Under the pieces are notes generated by a model. The model was not told the origin of the DNA. It saw only the letters and a list, made by a program, of their open reading frames with translations, and ran no database searches. Shown piece after piece: positions 9,115 through 19,185 of a stretch of 64,000 bases of DNA. The number at the start of each line of letters is the position of its first letter. The first letter of the stretch is position 1. Source of the DNA: Algoriphagus sp. (GTDB lineage Bacteria; Bacteroidota; Bacteroidia; Cytophagales; Cyclobacteriaceae); the NCBI GenBank assembly GCA_030729785.1, contig JANQWS010000011.1, positions 1-64,000 on the forward strand, read 5' to 3'. A program made the position numbers and the translations under genes.

Positions 9115-10095
9115 ATGCAGCACGAGCCGATTTTACAAGAAAACAACAACCGATTTGTCCTATTTCCAATCCAACACGCCGATATTTGGCAGTATTACAA
9201 AAAAGCAGAGGCTAGTTTCTGGACAGCAGAAGAAATTGATTTAAGCCAGGACCTCAGTGACTGGAAAAATTTGAATGATGGAGAACGGCACTTCGTTTCC
9301 CACGTGCTTGCCTTCTTTGCTGCCTCTGATGGAATTGTTAATGAAAATCTCGCGGAACATTTTGTAGCAGAGGTTCAATACACGGAAGCAAAGTTTTTCT
9401 ATGGCTTCCAAATAGCAATGGAAAATATTCACTCGGAAACTTACTCGCTCCTTATTGATACGTACATCAAAGACAACGTAGAGAGAGATCGTTTGCTGAA
9501 TGCCATTGAACACATCGATTGCGTGAAGAAAAAAGCGGATTGGGCCCTACGCTGGATTGACAATGGAAGTTTCCAAGAAAGACTTATTGCCTTTGCTGCT
9601 GTAGAAGGTATCTTCTTTTCGGGTTCCTTCTGCTCCATCTTCTGGTTGAAGAAAAGAGGCCTCATGCCGGGATTAACCTTCTCCAATGAATTGATCTCAA
9701 GAGACGAGGGATTGCACTGTGATTTTGCTTGCCATCTGTATACCAAACATGTCAATAATCAGCTTCCAAAAGAAACTGTGAGAGAAATCATTATGGATGC
9801 AGTAGCAATTGAAAAAGAATTTGTAACCGATGCTTTGCCAGTACGTCTCATCGGAATGAACTCAGATTTGATGTGTCAATACATTGAATTTGTAGCAGAC
9901 AGACTCCTGATGGAACTCGGATGTGAGAAAGTATGGAACAGCACTAATCCGTTCGACTTCATGGACATGATCTCCCTGCAAGGCAAAACAAACTTCTTCG
10001 AAAAACGAGTGGGTGACTACCAAAAAGCTGGGGTCATGAAATCAACAGAACCCGCAGATAGTGCCGCTCGATTCTCAATCGAAGAAGATTTCTAA
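9115..10095 (+). CDS. nrdB: Class Ia ribonucleotide reductase, beta subunit (R2)
   Basis: A 326-residue R2 subunit that holds the di-iron/tyrosyl-radical cofactor for reduction of ribonucleoside diphosphates to dNDPs. Predicted ligands follow the mouse R2 pattern: D72, E103, H106, E164, E198 and H201; the radical tyrosine is Y110 in ENIHSETY, so this is neither a Mn/Fe Ic nor a Tyr-less form. The C-terminal FSIEEDF resembles the tail that docks into R1. The sequence [12 protein letters not shown] is nearly identical to animal R2. It precedes nrdA by 56 bases in the same operon, after a structured regulatory gap. Confidence 0.97.
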   Translation: MQHEPILQENNNRFVLFPIQHADIWQYYKKAEASFWTAEEIDLSQDLSDWKNLNDGERHFVSHVLAFFAASDGIVNENLAEHFVAEVQYTEAKFFYGFQIAMENIHSETYSLLIDTYIKDNVERDRLLNAIEHIDCVKKKADWALRWIDNGSFQERLIAFAAVEGIFFSGSFCSIFWLKKRGLMPGLTFSNELISRDEGLHCDFACHLYTKHVNNQLPKETVREIIMDAVAIEKEFVTDALPVRLIGMNSDLMCQYIEFVADRLLMELGCEKVWNSTNPFDFMDMISLQGKTNFFEKRVGDYQKAGVMKSTEPADSAARFSIEEDF

Positions 10096-10151
10096 TTGCC
10101 CAAAACACCCAAAAGTACCTATTTCAACCACCCCTTAAAATTCGCCTGAGT

Positions 10152-12551
10152 ATGTTAGTAATTAAAAGAGACGGCAGAAGAGAATCCGTACGATTCGACA
10201 AGATCACTGCAAGGATAGAGAACCTCTGCTATGAACTAGATCCCAAGTTTATTCAACCCATTGAAGTTGCCAAAAAGGTAATTGATGGACTATACGATGG
10301 GGTGACCACTTCCGAACTTGATAACCTCGCTGCAGAAGTCTGTGCTTCACTCACCGTAAGGCATCCAGACTATGCTATTTTGGCGGCACGAATTGCTATC
10401 TCAAACTTACACAAAACCACAAGCCAGTCTTTTTCAAATACCATGAAAAGGCTGTATACACATGTTAATCCAAAAACAGGAGAGAATGCACAACTCCTCG
10501 ACACTGAGGTGTATGGAATCATCAAAAAACACGCAGCTAAACTCGATGAGGCGATCGATTACAAGCGTGATTTCAGTTACGACTATTTTGGGTACAAAAC
10601 CTTAGAAAGAAGTTACCTCATCCGTTTGGACGGTAAAGTAGTAGAACGCCCTCAGCACATGCTGATGCGAGTGGCAGTGGGAATTCACAGGGAAGATTTG
10701 GATGCGGCAATCGAAACTTACGACCTGCTTTCTGAAAAGTGGTTTACGCACGCTACTCCAACCCTATTCAATGCAGGAACCCCAAAGCCACAACTTTCTT
10801 CTTGCTTCCTATTGACTATGAAGGACGATAGCATTGATGGCATTTACGATACCCTGAAGCAATGTGCTAAGATCTCCCAGTCTGCTGGAGGAATTGGTCT
10901 CTCCATCCACAACGTTCGTGCCAAGGGAAGCTACATCAAAGGCACCAATGGCGTATCCAACGGAATCGTACCCATGCTTCGCAACTTTGACATGACCGCT
11001 CGTTATGTAGATCAAGGCGGAGGAAAACGTAAAGGAAGTTTCGCCATCTACTTGGAGCCATGGCATGCCGATATCAAGGACTTCTTGGAACTTCGAAGAA
11101 ACCATGGCAAGGAAGAAATGCGAGCAAGAGATCTATTCTATGCGCTCTGGATTCCTGACTTGTTCATGAAACGTGTGGAGAATAACGAAGACTGGTCTCT
11201 TTTCTGTCCAAATGAGGCCCCTGGTCTAGCAGATTGCCATGGAGAAGAATTTGAGCGCTTGTACGAAAAGTACGAGAAAGAGGGTAGAGCTCGTGAAACA
11301 ATGAAGGCGCAAGAACTCTGGTTTGAGGTATTGGAATCACAAATCGAAACGGGTACCCCCTACATGCTCTACAAAGATGCTGCAAATGGGAAATCCAACC
11401 AGCAAAATTTGGGAACCATCAAATCTTCCAACCTCTGCACCGAGATCATCGAATATACGGCTCCTGATGAAGTGGCAGTATGTAACCTTGCCTCCATTGC
11501 TCTTCCAAAATTTGTGATCGCTGGGGAAGATGGCGTGCTCCGCTTTGATCACCAAAAATTGTACGAGATCACTAAAGTGGCTACACGAAACCTCAACAAG
11601 GTAATCGATATCAACTACTACCCAGTAGAAGAAGCCAGGAAGTCCAACTTCAGACACCGACCTATCGGCCTAGGTATTCAAGGCTTAGCAGATGCTTTCA
11701 TTTTGCTTCGCATGCCGTTCGATTCTGTAGAAGCTAGAGGGCTCAATGAAGATATCTTTGAGACCATCTACTATGCGGCAGTAGAAACCTCCATGGAGCT
11801 TGCAAAGACCCAAGGTACCTACGAAACCTACGACGGTTGCCCAGCATCCAAAGGAGTCCTTCAATTTGATATGTGGGGAATTACTCCTAAATCTGGTCGC
11901 TACGATTGGGAGCAATTGAAAGAAAAAGTGAAGAAATTCGGCTTGAGAAATTCCCTATTGGTAGCCCCAATGCCTACTGCTTCGACTTCCCAAATCTTAG
12001 GCAACAACGAATGCTTTGAGCCATATACCTCTAATATCTATACAAGAAGAACCCTTTCTGGTGAATTTATCGTAGTCAACAAGCACTTGATGAAAGATTT
12101 GATTGAGTTGGGCTTGTGGAACGATGCCATGAGAAATCGTCTCATTTCAACCAACGGATCTGTTCAGGCAGTACCAGGAATTCCTCAAAACATCAAGGAC
12201 CTCTACAAAACGGTTTGGGAGATTTCTCAAAAAATCATCATAGATATGGCTGCAGATCGTGGTGCCTACATTTGCCAATCACAAAGCATGAACATCTTCA
12301 TGCAGGATCCAAACTTCGGCAAACTAACTTCCATGCACTTCTATGCGTGGAAAAAGGGACTGAAGACCGGCATGTACTACCTACGCTCCCAAGCAGCTAC
12401 AGCAGCCATTAAGTTTACCTTGGACAAGTCTCAACTAGAGCAGCCAAAAATAGAAAAGGCAAACGAAACGGAAGCAGTAAAAACACAAAAGCAAGATGCC
12501 ATTGCCTGCTCATTGGACGATCCAGAAGGCTGCGAAATGTGCGGAAGCTAA
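10152..12551 (+). CDS. nrdA: Class Ia ribonucleotide reductase, alpha subunit (R1)
   Basis: A 799-residue catalytic subunit. An N-terminal ATP-cone (about 1-95, [11 protein letters not shown]) should give dATP/ATP control of overall activity. Active-site elements seen are the Cys of [15 protein letters not shown] with the radical Cys, Asn and Glu, the partner Cys of [12 protein letters not shown], the phosphate-binding [15 protein letters not shown] block, and a C-terminal CEMC pair that would be re-reduced by thioredoxin-type partners. Length and motifs resemble eukaryotic R1 more than E. coli NrdA. It is the second gene of nrdB-nrdA and ends just before a terminator. Confidence 0.97.
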   Translation: MLVIKRDGRRESVRFDKITARIENLCYELDPKFIQPIEVAKKVIDGLYDGVTTSELDNLAAEVCASLTVRHPDYAILAARIAISNLHKTTSQSFSNTMKRLYTHVNPKTGENAQLLDTEVYGIIKKHAAKLDEAIDYKRDFSYDYFGYKTLERSYLIRLDGKVVERPQHMLMRVAVGIHREDLDAAIETYDLLSEKWFTHATPTLFNAGTPKPQLSSCFLLTMKDDSIDGIYDTLKQCAKISQSAGGIGLSIHNVRAKGSYIKGTNGVSNGIVPMLRNFDMTARYVDQGGGKRKGSFAIYLEPWHADIKDFLELRRNHGKEEMRARDLFYALWIPDLFMKRVENNEDWSLFCPNEAPGLADCHGEEFERLYEKYEKEGRARETMKAQELWFEVLESQIETGTPYMLYKDAANGKSNQQNLGTIKSSNLCTEIIEYTAPDEVAVCNLASIALPKFVIAGEDGVLRFDHQKLYEITKVATRNLNKVIDINYYPVEEARKSNFRHRPIGLGIQGLADAFILLRMPFDSVEARGLNEDIFETIYYAAVETSMELAKTQGTYETYDGCPASKGVLQFDMWGITPKSGRYDWEQLKEKVKKFGLRNSLLVAPMPTASTSQILGNNECFEPYTSNIYTRRTLSGEFIVVNKHLMKDLIELGLWNDAMRNRLISTNGSVQAVPGIPQNIKDLYKTVWEISQKIIIDMAADRGAYICQSQSMNIFMQDPNFGKLTSMHFYAWKKGLKTGMYYLRSQAATAAIKFTLDKSQLEQPKIEKANETEAVKTQKQDAIACSLDDPEGCEMCGS

Positions 12552-12581
12552 ATTGATATTCTAGAGTTCATTAATGAATAA

Positions 12582-12612
12582 AGGCGTTTGATTTTATCAA
12601 ACGCTTTTTTTT
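12582..12612 (+). terminator. Intrinsic terminator of nrdBA
   Basis: Stem GCGTTTGAT/ATCAAACGC with a TTT loop, followed by a T run, 30 bases after the nrdA stop. It shows that the next open frame must start downstream, at the ATG at 12630. Confidence 0.9.
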
Positions 12613-12629
12613 ACCTAAAATCTACGTTC

Positions 12630-13070
12630 ATGACCAAAGAAATACTACTCCAAAGGCTAAATCACCTAAGCCTGCTATCCGAAGCCAAATTTGGCATTCT
12701 TACTCCTCAGCACATGGTGGAACATTTGATTCTAACTCTAAAAATGTCTACGGGTAGAATTCCAATCCCAGAAATTGTGCCCACCGAAAAACAGTTGGCT
12801 CAGAAGCAGGCACTACTCTTTACAGACATCCCATTTCCACAGGGTATTAAAGCACCAGGATTACCAGACACCTTACTCGACCTGCGCTATCCAGATCTAG
12901 AAACTGCAAAAGTAGAACTAATCAAGAGCTACGATGCTTACCACCAGCTGTTTCAAGAAAATCCAACGAAGCATACTCCACACCCTGGCTTTGGCTTACT
13001 AAATTTTGAGGAATGGGAGCACTTCCATGCTAAGCATATGGATCATCACTTAGGTCAATTTGGCTGCTAA
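12630..13070 (+). CDS. DinB-like (DUF1569-type) small protein
   Basis: A 146-residue soluble protein with the layout of DinB/DUF1569 four-helix-bundle proteins: TPQHMVEHLI at about 25-35 and a His-rich C-terminus HFHAKHMDHHLGQF, which together could form a three-His metal site. No substrate is known; relatives include thiol-dependent transferases and uncharacterised stress proteins. The frame is open from 12588, but that part lies in the nrdA terminator, so the ATG at 12630 is used. It is convergent with the DUF502 gene. Confidence 0.6.
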   Translation: MTKEILLQRLNHLSLLSEAKFGILTPQHMVEHLILTLKMSTGRIPIPEIVPTEKQLAQKQALLFTDIPFPQGIKAPGLPDTLLDLRYPDLETAKVELIKSYDAYHQLFQENPTKHTPHPGFGLLNFEEWEHFHAKHMDHHLGQFGC

Positions 13071-13082
13071 TACCAAGTAGAA

Positions 13083-13652
13083 CTACTTCGTTTTTTCCAG
13101 AGAAGATACCCCTCCACTCACCATAAATTTCATTACTTCTGAATTTTTAACACCCGTGAGTGGCTTTACCTTCTCACGATTTACCAGGAAAACGTTTCCA
13201 GACACATTGTAACTGTGCGGAAAGTAAACCGCTACATAATCAGGCATACCAATTGAAGCCATGTCTTCTTGAGTCACAAAACCAATCCGGTGTAAATTAT
13301 CTGAAATAGCTACTAAGACGGGTGAATTAAATTTCTTTTTTTCCCCTACAAAAGCCCCCATCAAATCCTTGATAGAGGTATACAATAAGTTGACAAAAGG
13401 TATTTTAAATACCCCACGTTCAAACCAATCAAATAAGGGCTTGGTAAAAAACAAACTTGCCAAATATCCAACAAAAGTAATCAGTGCCAATACCATCAAA
13501 ATCCCAATCCCCGGTATTGAAACAGGAATTAAATTGTCAAGGAATAAAAAAAGCTGGTAGACAATGTAAACCGTAACCGCCAAAGGCGTTAAAAATAACA
13601 AGCCCCTAAAAAAATAGGCCAATAGTTTACGGTAGGTAATGGACATAGGCAA
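13083..13652 (-). CDS. DUF502 family membrane protein
   Basis: A 189-residue protein with two strong N-terminal transmembrane segments (about 12-35 and 48-68) followed by a cytosolic or periplasmic domain. The pattern RGLLFLTPLAVTVYIV, then VNLLYTSIKDLMGAFVG and GFVTQE, fits the widespread DUF502 family, whose function is not established. It stands alone, ending 12 bases from the convergent DinB-like gene and starting 33 bases downstream of the DUF1080 gene stop, so it may be co-transcribed with the latter. Confidence 0.85.
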   Translation of the reverse strand: MPMSITYRKLLAYFFRGLLFLTPLAVTVYIVYQLFLFLDNLIPVSIPGIGILMVLALITFVGYLASLFFTKPLFDWFERGVFKIPFVNLLYTSIKDLMGAFVGEKKKFNSPVLVAISDNLHRIGFVTQEDMASIGMPDYVAVYFPHSYNVSGNVFLVNREKVKPLTGVKNSEVMKFMVSGGVSSLEKTK

Positions 13653-13685
13653 ATTAAATATTTAGCATGCTTTGGAAAGTTTAAC

Positions 13686-14315
13686 CTATTCCTCCAAAAG
13701 TTTAATTTTCACACTTCGGTAATAAATCACACTTTCTGGATCGTGTGCTTGGAGCGCAATTGTTCCTCTATCAAACCGCTTGAGACCAAGGGAGGAAGTA
13801 CGCTTTACATCGGCAGACTCGTCGTATTCCATGACCACTTTCCCATTAAGCGCAACAGAAATTTGATCACCAACTACCTTCACGTGGTAGGTATACCATT
13901 CCTCGTCCGACACCACTACTTCTTTTACATCCTGAAAAGAATATAAGCTGCCTGATTTTCTCCAATCCGTGTGGCTTTGATTCACTTGGATCTCATAGCC
14001 TTTTTCCGGCCAGCCAGATTCCTGGTAGCTGGTATGGAAGAAAATCCCTGAGTTTGCCTTAGGCATAGTCTTTACTTCCACCAACAATTCAAAATTCTTG
14101 AAATCAGCTCCACCAACGGGACCCGCATAAAAGGCATGAGCTCTTGGACCTGCAACCTTGAGTAACTGATTTTCTATCGAAAAAGAAGTAGGGTTCTCAG
14201 AAATTTTCCAATGTGTCAAATCCTTACCAGAAAATAATTCTATCCAGGGACCTTCCTGAGAAAATGCAGAAATACAAAAGAAAAAAAGAAATAAGAGTGT
14301 AAAAACCTGTTTCAT
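13686..14315 (-). CDS. Secreted DUF1080 protein (3-keto-disaccharide hydrolase-like)
   Basis: A 209-residue protein with a Sec signal peptide (about 1-19, ending CISAFSQ) and a concanavalin-like beta-sandwich of the DUF1080 type: WIELFSGKDLTHWK, NSGIFFHTSY, GYEIQVNQSH and a terminal YYRSVKIK strand. Some members hydrolyse 3-keto-glycosides made by Gfo/Idh or sugar oxidoreductases; such oxidoreductases occur elsewhere in this window (59-64 kb) but not next to it. A terminator separates it from nqrE, so it is not part of the nqr operon. Confidence 0.85.
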   Translation of the reverse strand: MKQVFTLLFLFFFCISAFSQEGPWIELFSGKDLTHWKISENPTSFSIENQLLKVAGPRAHAFYAGPVGGADFKNFELLVEVKTMPKANSGIFFHTSYQESGWPEKGYEIQVNQSHTDWRKSGSLYSFQDVKEVVVSDEEWYTYHVKVVGDQISVALNGKVVMEYDESADVKRTSSLGLKRFDRGTIALQAHDPESVIYYRSVKIKLLEE

Positions 14316-14371
14316 GGGATCACATTTTAGTAGTAGTAGGGCTATTGAAAGTTAATCAATTATTTACGTTA

Positions 14372-14405
14372 CAAAAAAAGGCCCTGAAGAAAACTTCAGG
14401 GCCTT
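14372..14405 (-). terminator. Intrinsic terminator of the nqr operon
   Basis: Twelve-base-pair stem AAGGCCCTGAAG/CTTCAGGGCCTT with a four-base loop, followed on the minus strand by a run of T. It lies 19 bases after the nqrE stop and closes the operon before any nqrF. Confidence 0.9.
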
Positions 14406-14423
14406 CCCTCTAAAAAGGAATGA

Positions 14424-15035
14424 TTATAAATCAATTCCCATAAAAGACATGAAAGCAATTCCCATTAAGCCTGTTAAGAGCATGGTAATACCCAAACCCT
14501 TTAAGCCATCTGGTACTTGAGAATATTTAAGTCGTTCACGGATTGCTGCCAATAAAACAATAGCTAACATAAATCCTAAACCAGAACCAAAGCCATACAC
14601 TCCAGACTCAGCTAACGTATAATCACGCTGGGCCATAAACAAACCTCCACCAAGGATTGCACAGTTTACAGCAATCAGAGGAAGAAAGATCCCCAACTGA
14701 CCATACAAGGCTGGAGAAAACTTCTCAATAATCATTTCTACCAACTGCACTGTTCCCGCGATTACTGCGATGAACATAATAAATCGAAGAAATGACAAAT
14801 CTATCGTCAATAGGCTGGCTGATACCCAAGTGAGGGCGCCCTCCTTCAAGACAAACTCATTCAATATCCAATTGAGCGGTACCGTTACCCCTAATACGAA
14901 TACAACAGCGGCTCCAAGTCCAACCGCAGTACTTACTTTTTTGGAAACAGCAAGAAAAGAGCACATCCCCAAAAAGTAGGCGAAAATCATGTTATCGATA
15001 AAAATCGACCGAATACCTAAACTAAATAATTCCAT
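14424..15035 (-). CDS. nqrE: Na+-translocating NADH:quinone reductase subunit E
   Basis: A 203-residue integral membrane subunit with six hydrophobic segments. C25 ([10 protein letters not shown]) and C125 (AVNCAILGG) occupy the positions that, with two Cys of NqrD, hold the intramembrane iron centre in Vibrio. It is the last gene of nqrABCDE, 16 bases after nqrD, and a terminator follows, so nqrF is not in the operon. Confidence 0.97.
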   Translation of the reverse strand: MELFSLGIRSIFIDNMIFAYFLGMCSFLAVSKKVSTAVGLGAAVVFVLGVTVPLNWILNEFVLKEGALTWVSASLLTIDLSFLRFIMFIAVIAGTVQLVEMIIEKFSPALYGQLGIFLPLIAVNCAILGGGLFMAQRDYTLAESGVYGFGSGLGFMLAIVLLAAIRERLKYSQVPDGLKGLGITMLLTGLMGIAFMSFMGIDL

Positions 15036-15051
15036 GGTGATACCTCTTTTA

Positions 15052-15735
15052 TTAATGTTCTACATAACCCGTTTTGGTACGCTGTACCCAAACGATTAAA
15101 CCCAAAATAATAAATGCCCCTACTGGAGAAACCATCAGCCCATTTGTAGCCAACTTAAAGTCAGGTCCAAATAAGCTAGATATATAGCTGTAAACAGGTA
15201 TTCCAAATACGGATCCAGATCCTAATAGCTCTCGGAAGAATGCAACAGTAAGAATGATCCAGGAATAGCCCAATGCAGATCCCAAACCATCCAAAATGGA
15301 GTCATAGGGCTTATTGCCCATGGCAAAGGCTTCCAATCTACCCATTACAATACAGTTGGTAATAATCAGTCCGATAAAGACTGACAATTCTTTGTACATG
15401 TCGTAAGCAAAAGCCTTCAAAATTTCACTCACCAAGGTAACCAAGGTTGCCACCACTGCCAATTGAACAATAATTCGAACTCGGGCAGGAATGGTGTTTC
15501 GCATAATCGAAATCACAAAATTCGCTAGGGCAATTACAAAAATAACTGAGATTGCCATCACCAAAGTGGGCTTCAACTGGGTAGTTACAGCCAAAGCAGA
15601 ACAGATACCCAATACTTGTATGGTAATGGGATTGTCATCAATCAAAGGATCTGTTACCAGCTTCTTTCTGCGTTTGGAGAACAAGGGCTCGGCCGGCTTT
15701 TTCTCGATAACTTTCTCTAGTGTTTCAGTACTCAT
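15052..15735 (-). CDS. nqrD: Na+-translocating NADH:quinone reductase subunit D
   Basis: A 227-residue membrane subunit, paralogous to NqrE, with six hydrophobic segments. The iron-centre cysteines are C45 (GICSALAV) and C128 (ITNCIVMG). It carries a hydrophilic N-terminal extension of about 25 residues (Glu/Lys-rich) that is longer than in Vibrio. It lies 25 bases after nqrC and 16 before nqrE. Confidence 0.97.
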   Translation of the reverse strand: MSTETLEKVIEKKPAEPLFSKRRKKLVTDPLIDDNPITIQVLGICSALAVTTQLKPTLVMAISVIFVIALANFVISIMRNTIPARVRIIVQLAVVATLVTLVSEILKAFAYDMYKELSVFIGLIITNCIVMGRLEAFAMGNKPYDSILDGLGSALGYSWIILTVAFFRELLGSGSVFGIPVYSYISSLFGPDFKLATNGLMVSPVGAFIILGLIVWVQRTKTGYVEH

Positions 15736-15760
15736 AATTAGATTAGTCTGATACGTTAAT

Positions 15761-16522
15761 TTATAGTGCTGCTACTGCCTCAGGGGCAGCAGTAGATTTT
15801 GATTTGATGTAGGCTTCGTAGTGACTCAAGTAGGACTTCAACATGGCATTCACCCCATTTGCAGTGATGGTTGCTCCAGACATCCCATCTACCTTGTGCA
15901 GCTCATTGTCGTAGTCTTTCCCCTCCCCTTTCTGCATAATCACAGTAACCAAAGAGCCCGATTCGTCAAATATCTTTTTCCCTTCATAACGAGCTTGTAC
16001 TCCCGATTCTGTAATTCTAGCGCCAAGACCTGGTGTTTCTCCTGCGTGTGCCAACGTAATTCCTCCAATGGTATTCATGTCAGTTTCTAAAGCAACATAT
16101 CCCCAAATTGCATCCCACAACCCAGCACCATATAAAGGAAATACATAAGAATCCACTGCCTCTGGATTACCTGCTGCATGAAAAATATATACTGGATAGG
16201 CTCTCTCTTCAGCTGCCTTTTTATAATCTTTAGCAACTTCAACTTTTTCTGCAGTAAGCCCTTCTTCTCTTATTTCCTCTCCAGAAATATTGACCACTGT
16301 AGATGAAATTCGAGAAGCATAAAGTTCGTTTACCTCTTCGGGAGTCATTGCCGACAATTCCTCACCGCTAATTACAGCACCTAAAATTTGCTTTTTCTTA
16401 TCCAATGCAATTGCCTCTTGCTGCATAGGACCCAGCAATTGGGATGACCCTGAGAGCAATAATCCCAAAACTATGGTCAATACTGCCGAGTAAACAATGA
16501 TGTATGTATTAGACTGTTGCAC
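15761..16522 (-). CDS. nqrC: Na+-translocating NADH:quinone reductase subunit C
   Basis: A 253-residue subunit with one N-terminal transmembrane helix (about 8-26) and a periplasmic FMN-binding domain. The SGAT motif (215-218) marks T218 as the predicted site of covalent FMN attached by ApbE through a phosphoester. Its start overlaps the end of nqrB by 14 bases, suggesting coupled translation. ApbE is not encoded in the window. Confidence 0.97.
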   Translation of the reverse strand: MQQSNTYIIVYSAVLTIVLGLLLSGSSQLLGPMQQEAIALDKKKQILGAVISGEELSAMTPEEVNELYASRISSTVVNISGEEIREEGLTAEKVEVAKDYKKAAEERAYPVYIFHAAGNPEAVDSYVFPLYGAGLWDAIWGYVALETDMNTIGGITLAHAGETPGLGARITESGVQARYEGKKIFDESGSLVTVIMQKGEGKDYDNELHKVDGMSGATITANGVNAMLKSYLSHYEAYIKSKSTAAPEAVAAL

Positions 16523-17708
16523 GTTGTAACCTCCTTGTTTTATTTGCCTTAACTACATAATGATCAATCAATGGCGCTACCACATTCATGAATAGAACTG
16601 CAAGCATAATCCCTTCAGGATAAGCTGGATTCGTCACACGAATAATCACCGTCAACACCCCAATTAAAATTCCATAAATCCATTTCCCTAGTTCGGTCTG
16701 CGCTGCAGATACGGGATCAGTAGCCATAAAAATCACACCAAATGCCAAGCCTCCCATTACCAAATGATACTGGGCTGGCATGGCCATGTATTCATTCACT
16801 GCAAACGCATTCATTACAAGTCCCATGGCATACGCTCCTCCAAATCCACCTACTATGATCTTCCAGCTAGCTACCCCTGTAGCCACTAAAATTACAGCTC
16901 CAATTAATGCCATCAAGGTGGATGTCTCTCCAATAGAACCTGGAATCCATCCCATAAACATACTCATGAAACTGAAATCTGCTCCAAGAGCTGCATTGTG
17001 CGTGGACAAAGCCTCCACCACTGGAGTTCCTTCCACACTAGAATTATAGGCTACACCTAGTGCAGTAGCTCCAGAAAATCCGTCAACTGCCGTCTTTTCC
17101 CCTAAGTAAGTCCATACTTGATCTCCAGAAATTTGAGCAGGATAGGCAAAGTAGAGGAAAGCTCTTGCAGTCATGGCAACATTGAGAATGTTCATCCCCG
17201 TACCACCAAATACTTCTTTTCCTATCACCACCGCAAAGATGGTGGCTAGAGCCACTTGCCAAAGCGGAATAAATGGCGGCATTACTAAAGCAATCAACAT
17301 TCCAGTAACCAAATACCCTTCAGAAATTGGGTGATTTCGGATCACACAAAAAGTAAATTCGGTAGCTAAGCCAACCGCATAAGATACAATTAGGATGGGA
17401 AGCACAGAAAGCGCACCAAAGATGGCCTTATCCAAAAATGTTCCTTCCGCGCCTGTTGCAAGGAAATGCTGGTGTCCAATGTTCAAAATGCCAAAAAGCA
17501 AGGCTGGAATCATCGCAATCACTACCGTGATCATCACACGCTTTAAATCCGTTGCATCTTTGATTTGTGCGCCTTTAGACTTGGTAATCAAGTCAGGGGC
17601 AAACGCAATGGTTCGATGCCCCTCGTAGAGGGTGTGGAATTTTTCCCATTTGCCACCCTTTTCAAAGTTTGGCTTTATTCCATCGAAGAGATTTTGTAAT
17701 AACTTCAT
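16509..17708 (-). CDS. nqrB: Na+-translocating NADH:quinone reductase subunit B
   Basis: A 399-residue, roughly ten-helix membrane subunit that carries covalent FMN and riboflavin and forms the main sodium path. SGAT at 212-215 (in VDGFSGATALG) marks T215 as the predicted FMN site; HPISEGYLVTG near 126-136 is typical of the family. It starts 3 bases after nqrA and overlaps nqrC. Confidence 0.97.
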   Translation of the reverse strand: MKLLQNLFDGIKPNFEKGGKWEKFHTLYEGHRTIAFAPDLITKSKGAQIKDATDLKRVMITVVIAMIPALLFGILNIGHQHFLATGAEGTFLDKAIFGALSVLPILIVSYAVGLATEFTFCVIRNHPISEGYLVTGMLIALVMPPFIPLWQVALATIFAVVIGKEVFGGTGMNILNVAMTARAFLYFAYPAQISGDQVWTYLGEKTAVDGFSGATALGVAYNSSVEGTPVVEALSTHNAALGADFSFMSMFMGWIPGSIGETSTLMALIGAVILVATGVASWKIIVGGFGGAYAMGLVMNAFAVNEYMAMPAQYHLVMGGLAFGVIFMATDPVSAAQTELGKWIYGILIGVLTVIIRVTNPAYPEGIMLAVLFMNVVAPLIDHYVVKANKTRRLQRATV

Positions 17709-17711
17709 AGC

Positions 17712-19061
17712 TTAATTATACATTAACAATTCAATCCCATGGCGGACTAATTCTTGTAGTTCATTCTTAGATGGATCTACAAATTCGCAAAGCGCCACAT
17801 CTTCCTCTATCACTTCATACAAACCGAGCTCTTCCATCTCATCAAAGTCCTCGGTCACAATGGCTTTGAATAAGTAAGTAGGCAAAATATCCATTGGCAT
17901 TACCTTTTCAAACACCCCAGAAACTACGAAAGGACGCTCTTCCCCGTGTGTATTGGTATCGACCTTGAATTCTCCACTTTTAAGAAATGAGAACATACCA
18001 ATCGCCTTGTGGAAACTGAGTTTGGATGCACTTGGCTTTAGCCAACCCAAGAACTCCTCGTATTTCCCTTCAGGGATTACCGTGACTTGGTTGTGGTAAA
18101 AACCTAAATACCCATCTTTTTCAATTTTTTCCCCCGTCAACACATTGCCTGAAATTATTCGTAGTGTTTCGGGTTGAGCTACTCCCCCTAGGAAAGTAGC
18201 CACATTCGCTCCGGTGTACGTTTTTACATATCCTTTCTGATTCATCTCAGAACCCGTCAAAGCAATTATTTTGGAAGCATCATAAATCCCTTCCAAAACA
18301 AATTTTCCGATTTGAACTACTCCCTGGGGAGATACAGTCCAAACAATATCCCCTTTGTTGATTGGATCTAGGTGATGGATTTGAGTTCCCACATTTCCAG
18401 CAGGGTGTGGTCCAGAAAACTGGTTCACTTGCGCATTTTTAATGCCTGAAAAAATTGCAGGCACCTGCTTTCCACCATCTACATTTACATGAACCTTTCC
18501 AGGGGTAAGCTTAGCTAGTGCATCAATCCCAGCCTGAAAATAGCGCTCCTCCCCTTGAAGCAGGAAGGATACCTCTGGGGCAAGAGGATGCGTATCAAAT
18601 CCAGATACAAAAATAGCCTTTGGAGAGTCAGCAGGATTGGCAACAATCCCAAAAGGACGTTGAATGATAGCTGGCCAAACACCTGAAGCGGCAAGTTTTC
18701 CAGCCAAAGAGGCTCTATCCTGACCTAAATCCAATGCCCCTGCATTTTCATACGTCACCGAACTATCGGCAAGAATTTTTATTTCCAAAAGTTTTCGCTT
18801 TTCTCCTCTTTTGATTTCCACTACTTCACCAGAAACTGGAGCTGCATAAATCACTTGGTCCATTGCCTTGTCCAAAAGGATTGGAGTACCTGCTTTCACA
18901 GTGTCTCCCTCATTGACAAGTACCTTTGGGCGCTGAATGCCGGGAAAATCGGTGGGTTTGATGGCAAAGGTGTTGGCTGCCGTTACTTGAATCAACTCCA
19001 TTGGAGCTTTTCCTACTAACTTCAGGTCAAACCCTTTTTTTAGCTTCACTATTTTTGACAT
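17712..19061 (-). CDS. nqrA: Na+-translocating NADH:quinone reductase subunit A
   Basis: A 449-residue peripheral cytosolic subunit, implicated in quinone binding in Vibrio. Family features include the start MSKIVKLKKGFDLKLVGKA, the biotinyl-like segment KVLVNEGDTVKAGTP and the GPHPAGNVGTQIHHLDP block. The frame is open 11 codons further up, but the ATG at 19061 matches the family start and leaves room for the -7 element at 19094. It is the first gene of nqrABCDE. The cofactor-free A subunit has no membrane helices, as seen here. Confidence 0.97.
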   Translation of the reverse strand: MSKIVKLKKGFDLKLVGKAPMELIQVTAANTFAIKPTDFPGIQRPKVLVNEGDTVKAGTPILLDKAMDQVIYAAPVSGEVVEIKRGEKRKLLEIKILADSSVTYENAGALDLGQDRASLAGKLAASGVWPAIIQRPFGIVANPADSPKAIFVSGFDTHPLAPEVSFLLQGEERYFQAGIDALAKLTPGKVHVNVDGGKQVPAIFSGIKNAQVNQFSGPHPAGNVGTQIHHLDPINKGDIVWTVSPQGVVQIGKFVLEGIYDASKIIALTGSEMNQKGYVKTYTGANVATFLGGVAQPETLRIISGNVLTGEKIEKDGYLGFYHNQVTVIPEGKYEEFLGWLKPSASKLSFHKAIGMFSFLKSGEFKVDTNTHGEERPFVVSGVFEKVMPMDILPTYLFKAIVTEDFDEMEELGLYEVIEEDVALCEFVDPSKNELQELVRHGIELLMYN

Positions 19062-19093
19062 ATGTTTGGGACTATGAGCCTTGAAAAACGCCA

Positions 19094-19101
19094 CAAATCT
19101 A
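19094..19101 (-). promoter_or_regulatory. -7 promoter element of nqrABCDE
   Basis: TAGATTTG on the minus strand matches TAnnTTTG, 33 bases before the nqrA ATG. A -33 TTTG is not evident. Confidence 0.45.
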
Positions 19102-19185
19102 AGAAAAAACCTTTTGATATGGAGCCTAAGTCACATTAATTGTTGGAACTTTTACTATAAGAAAATTTAGGGAATGCATGTCGAT

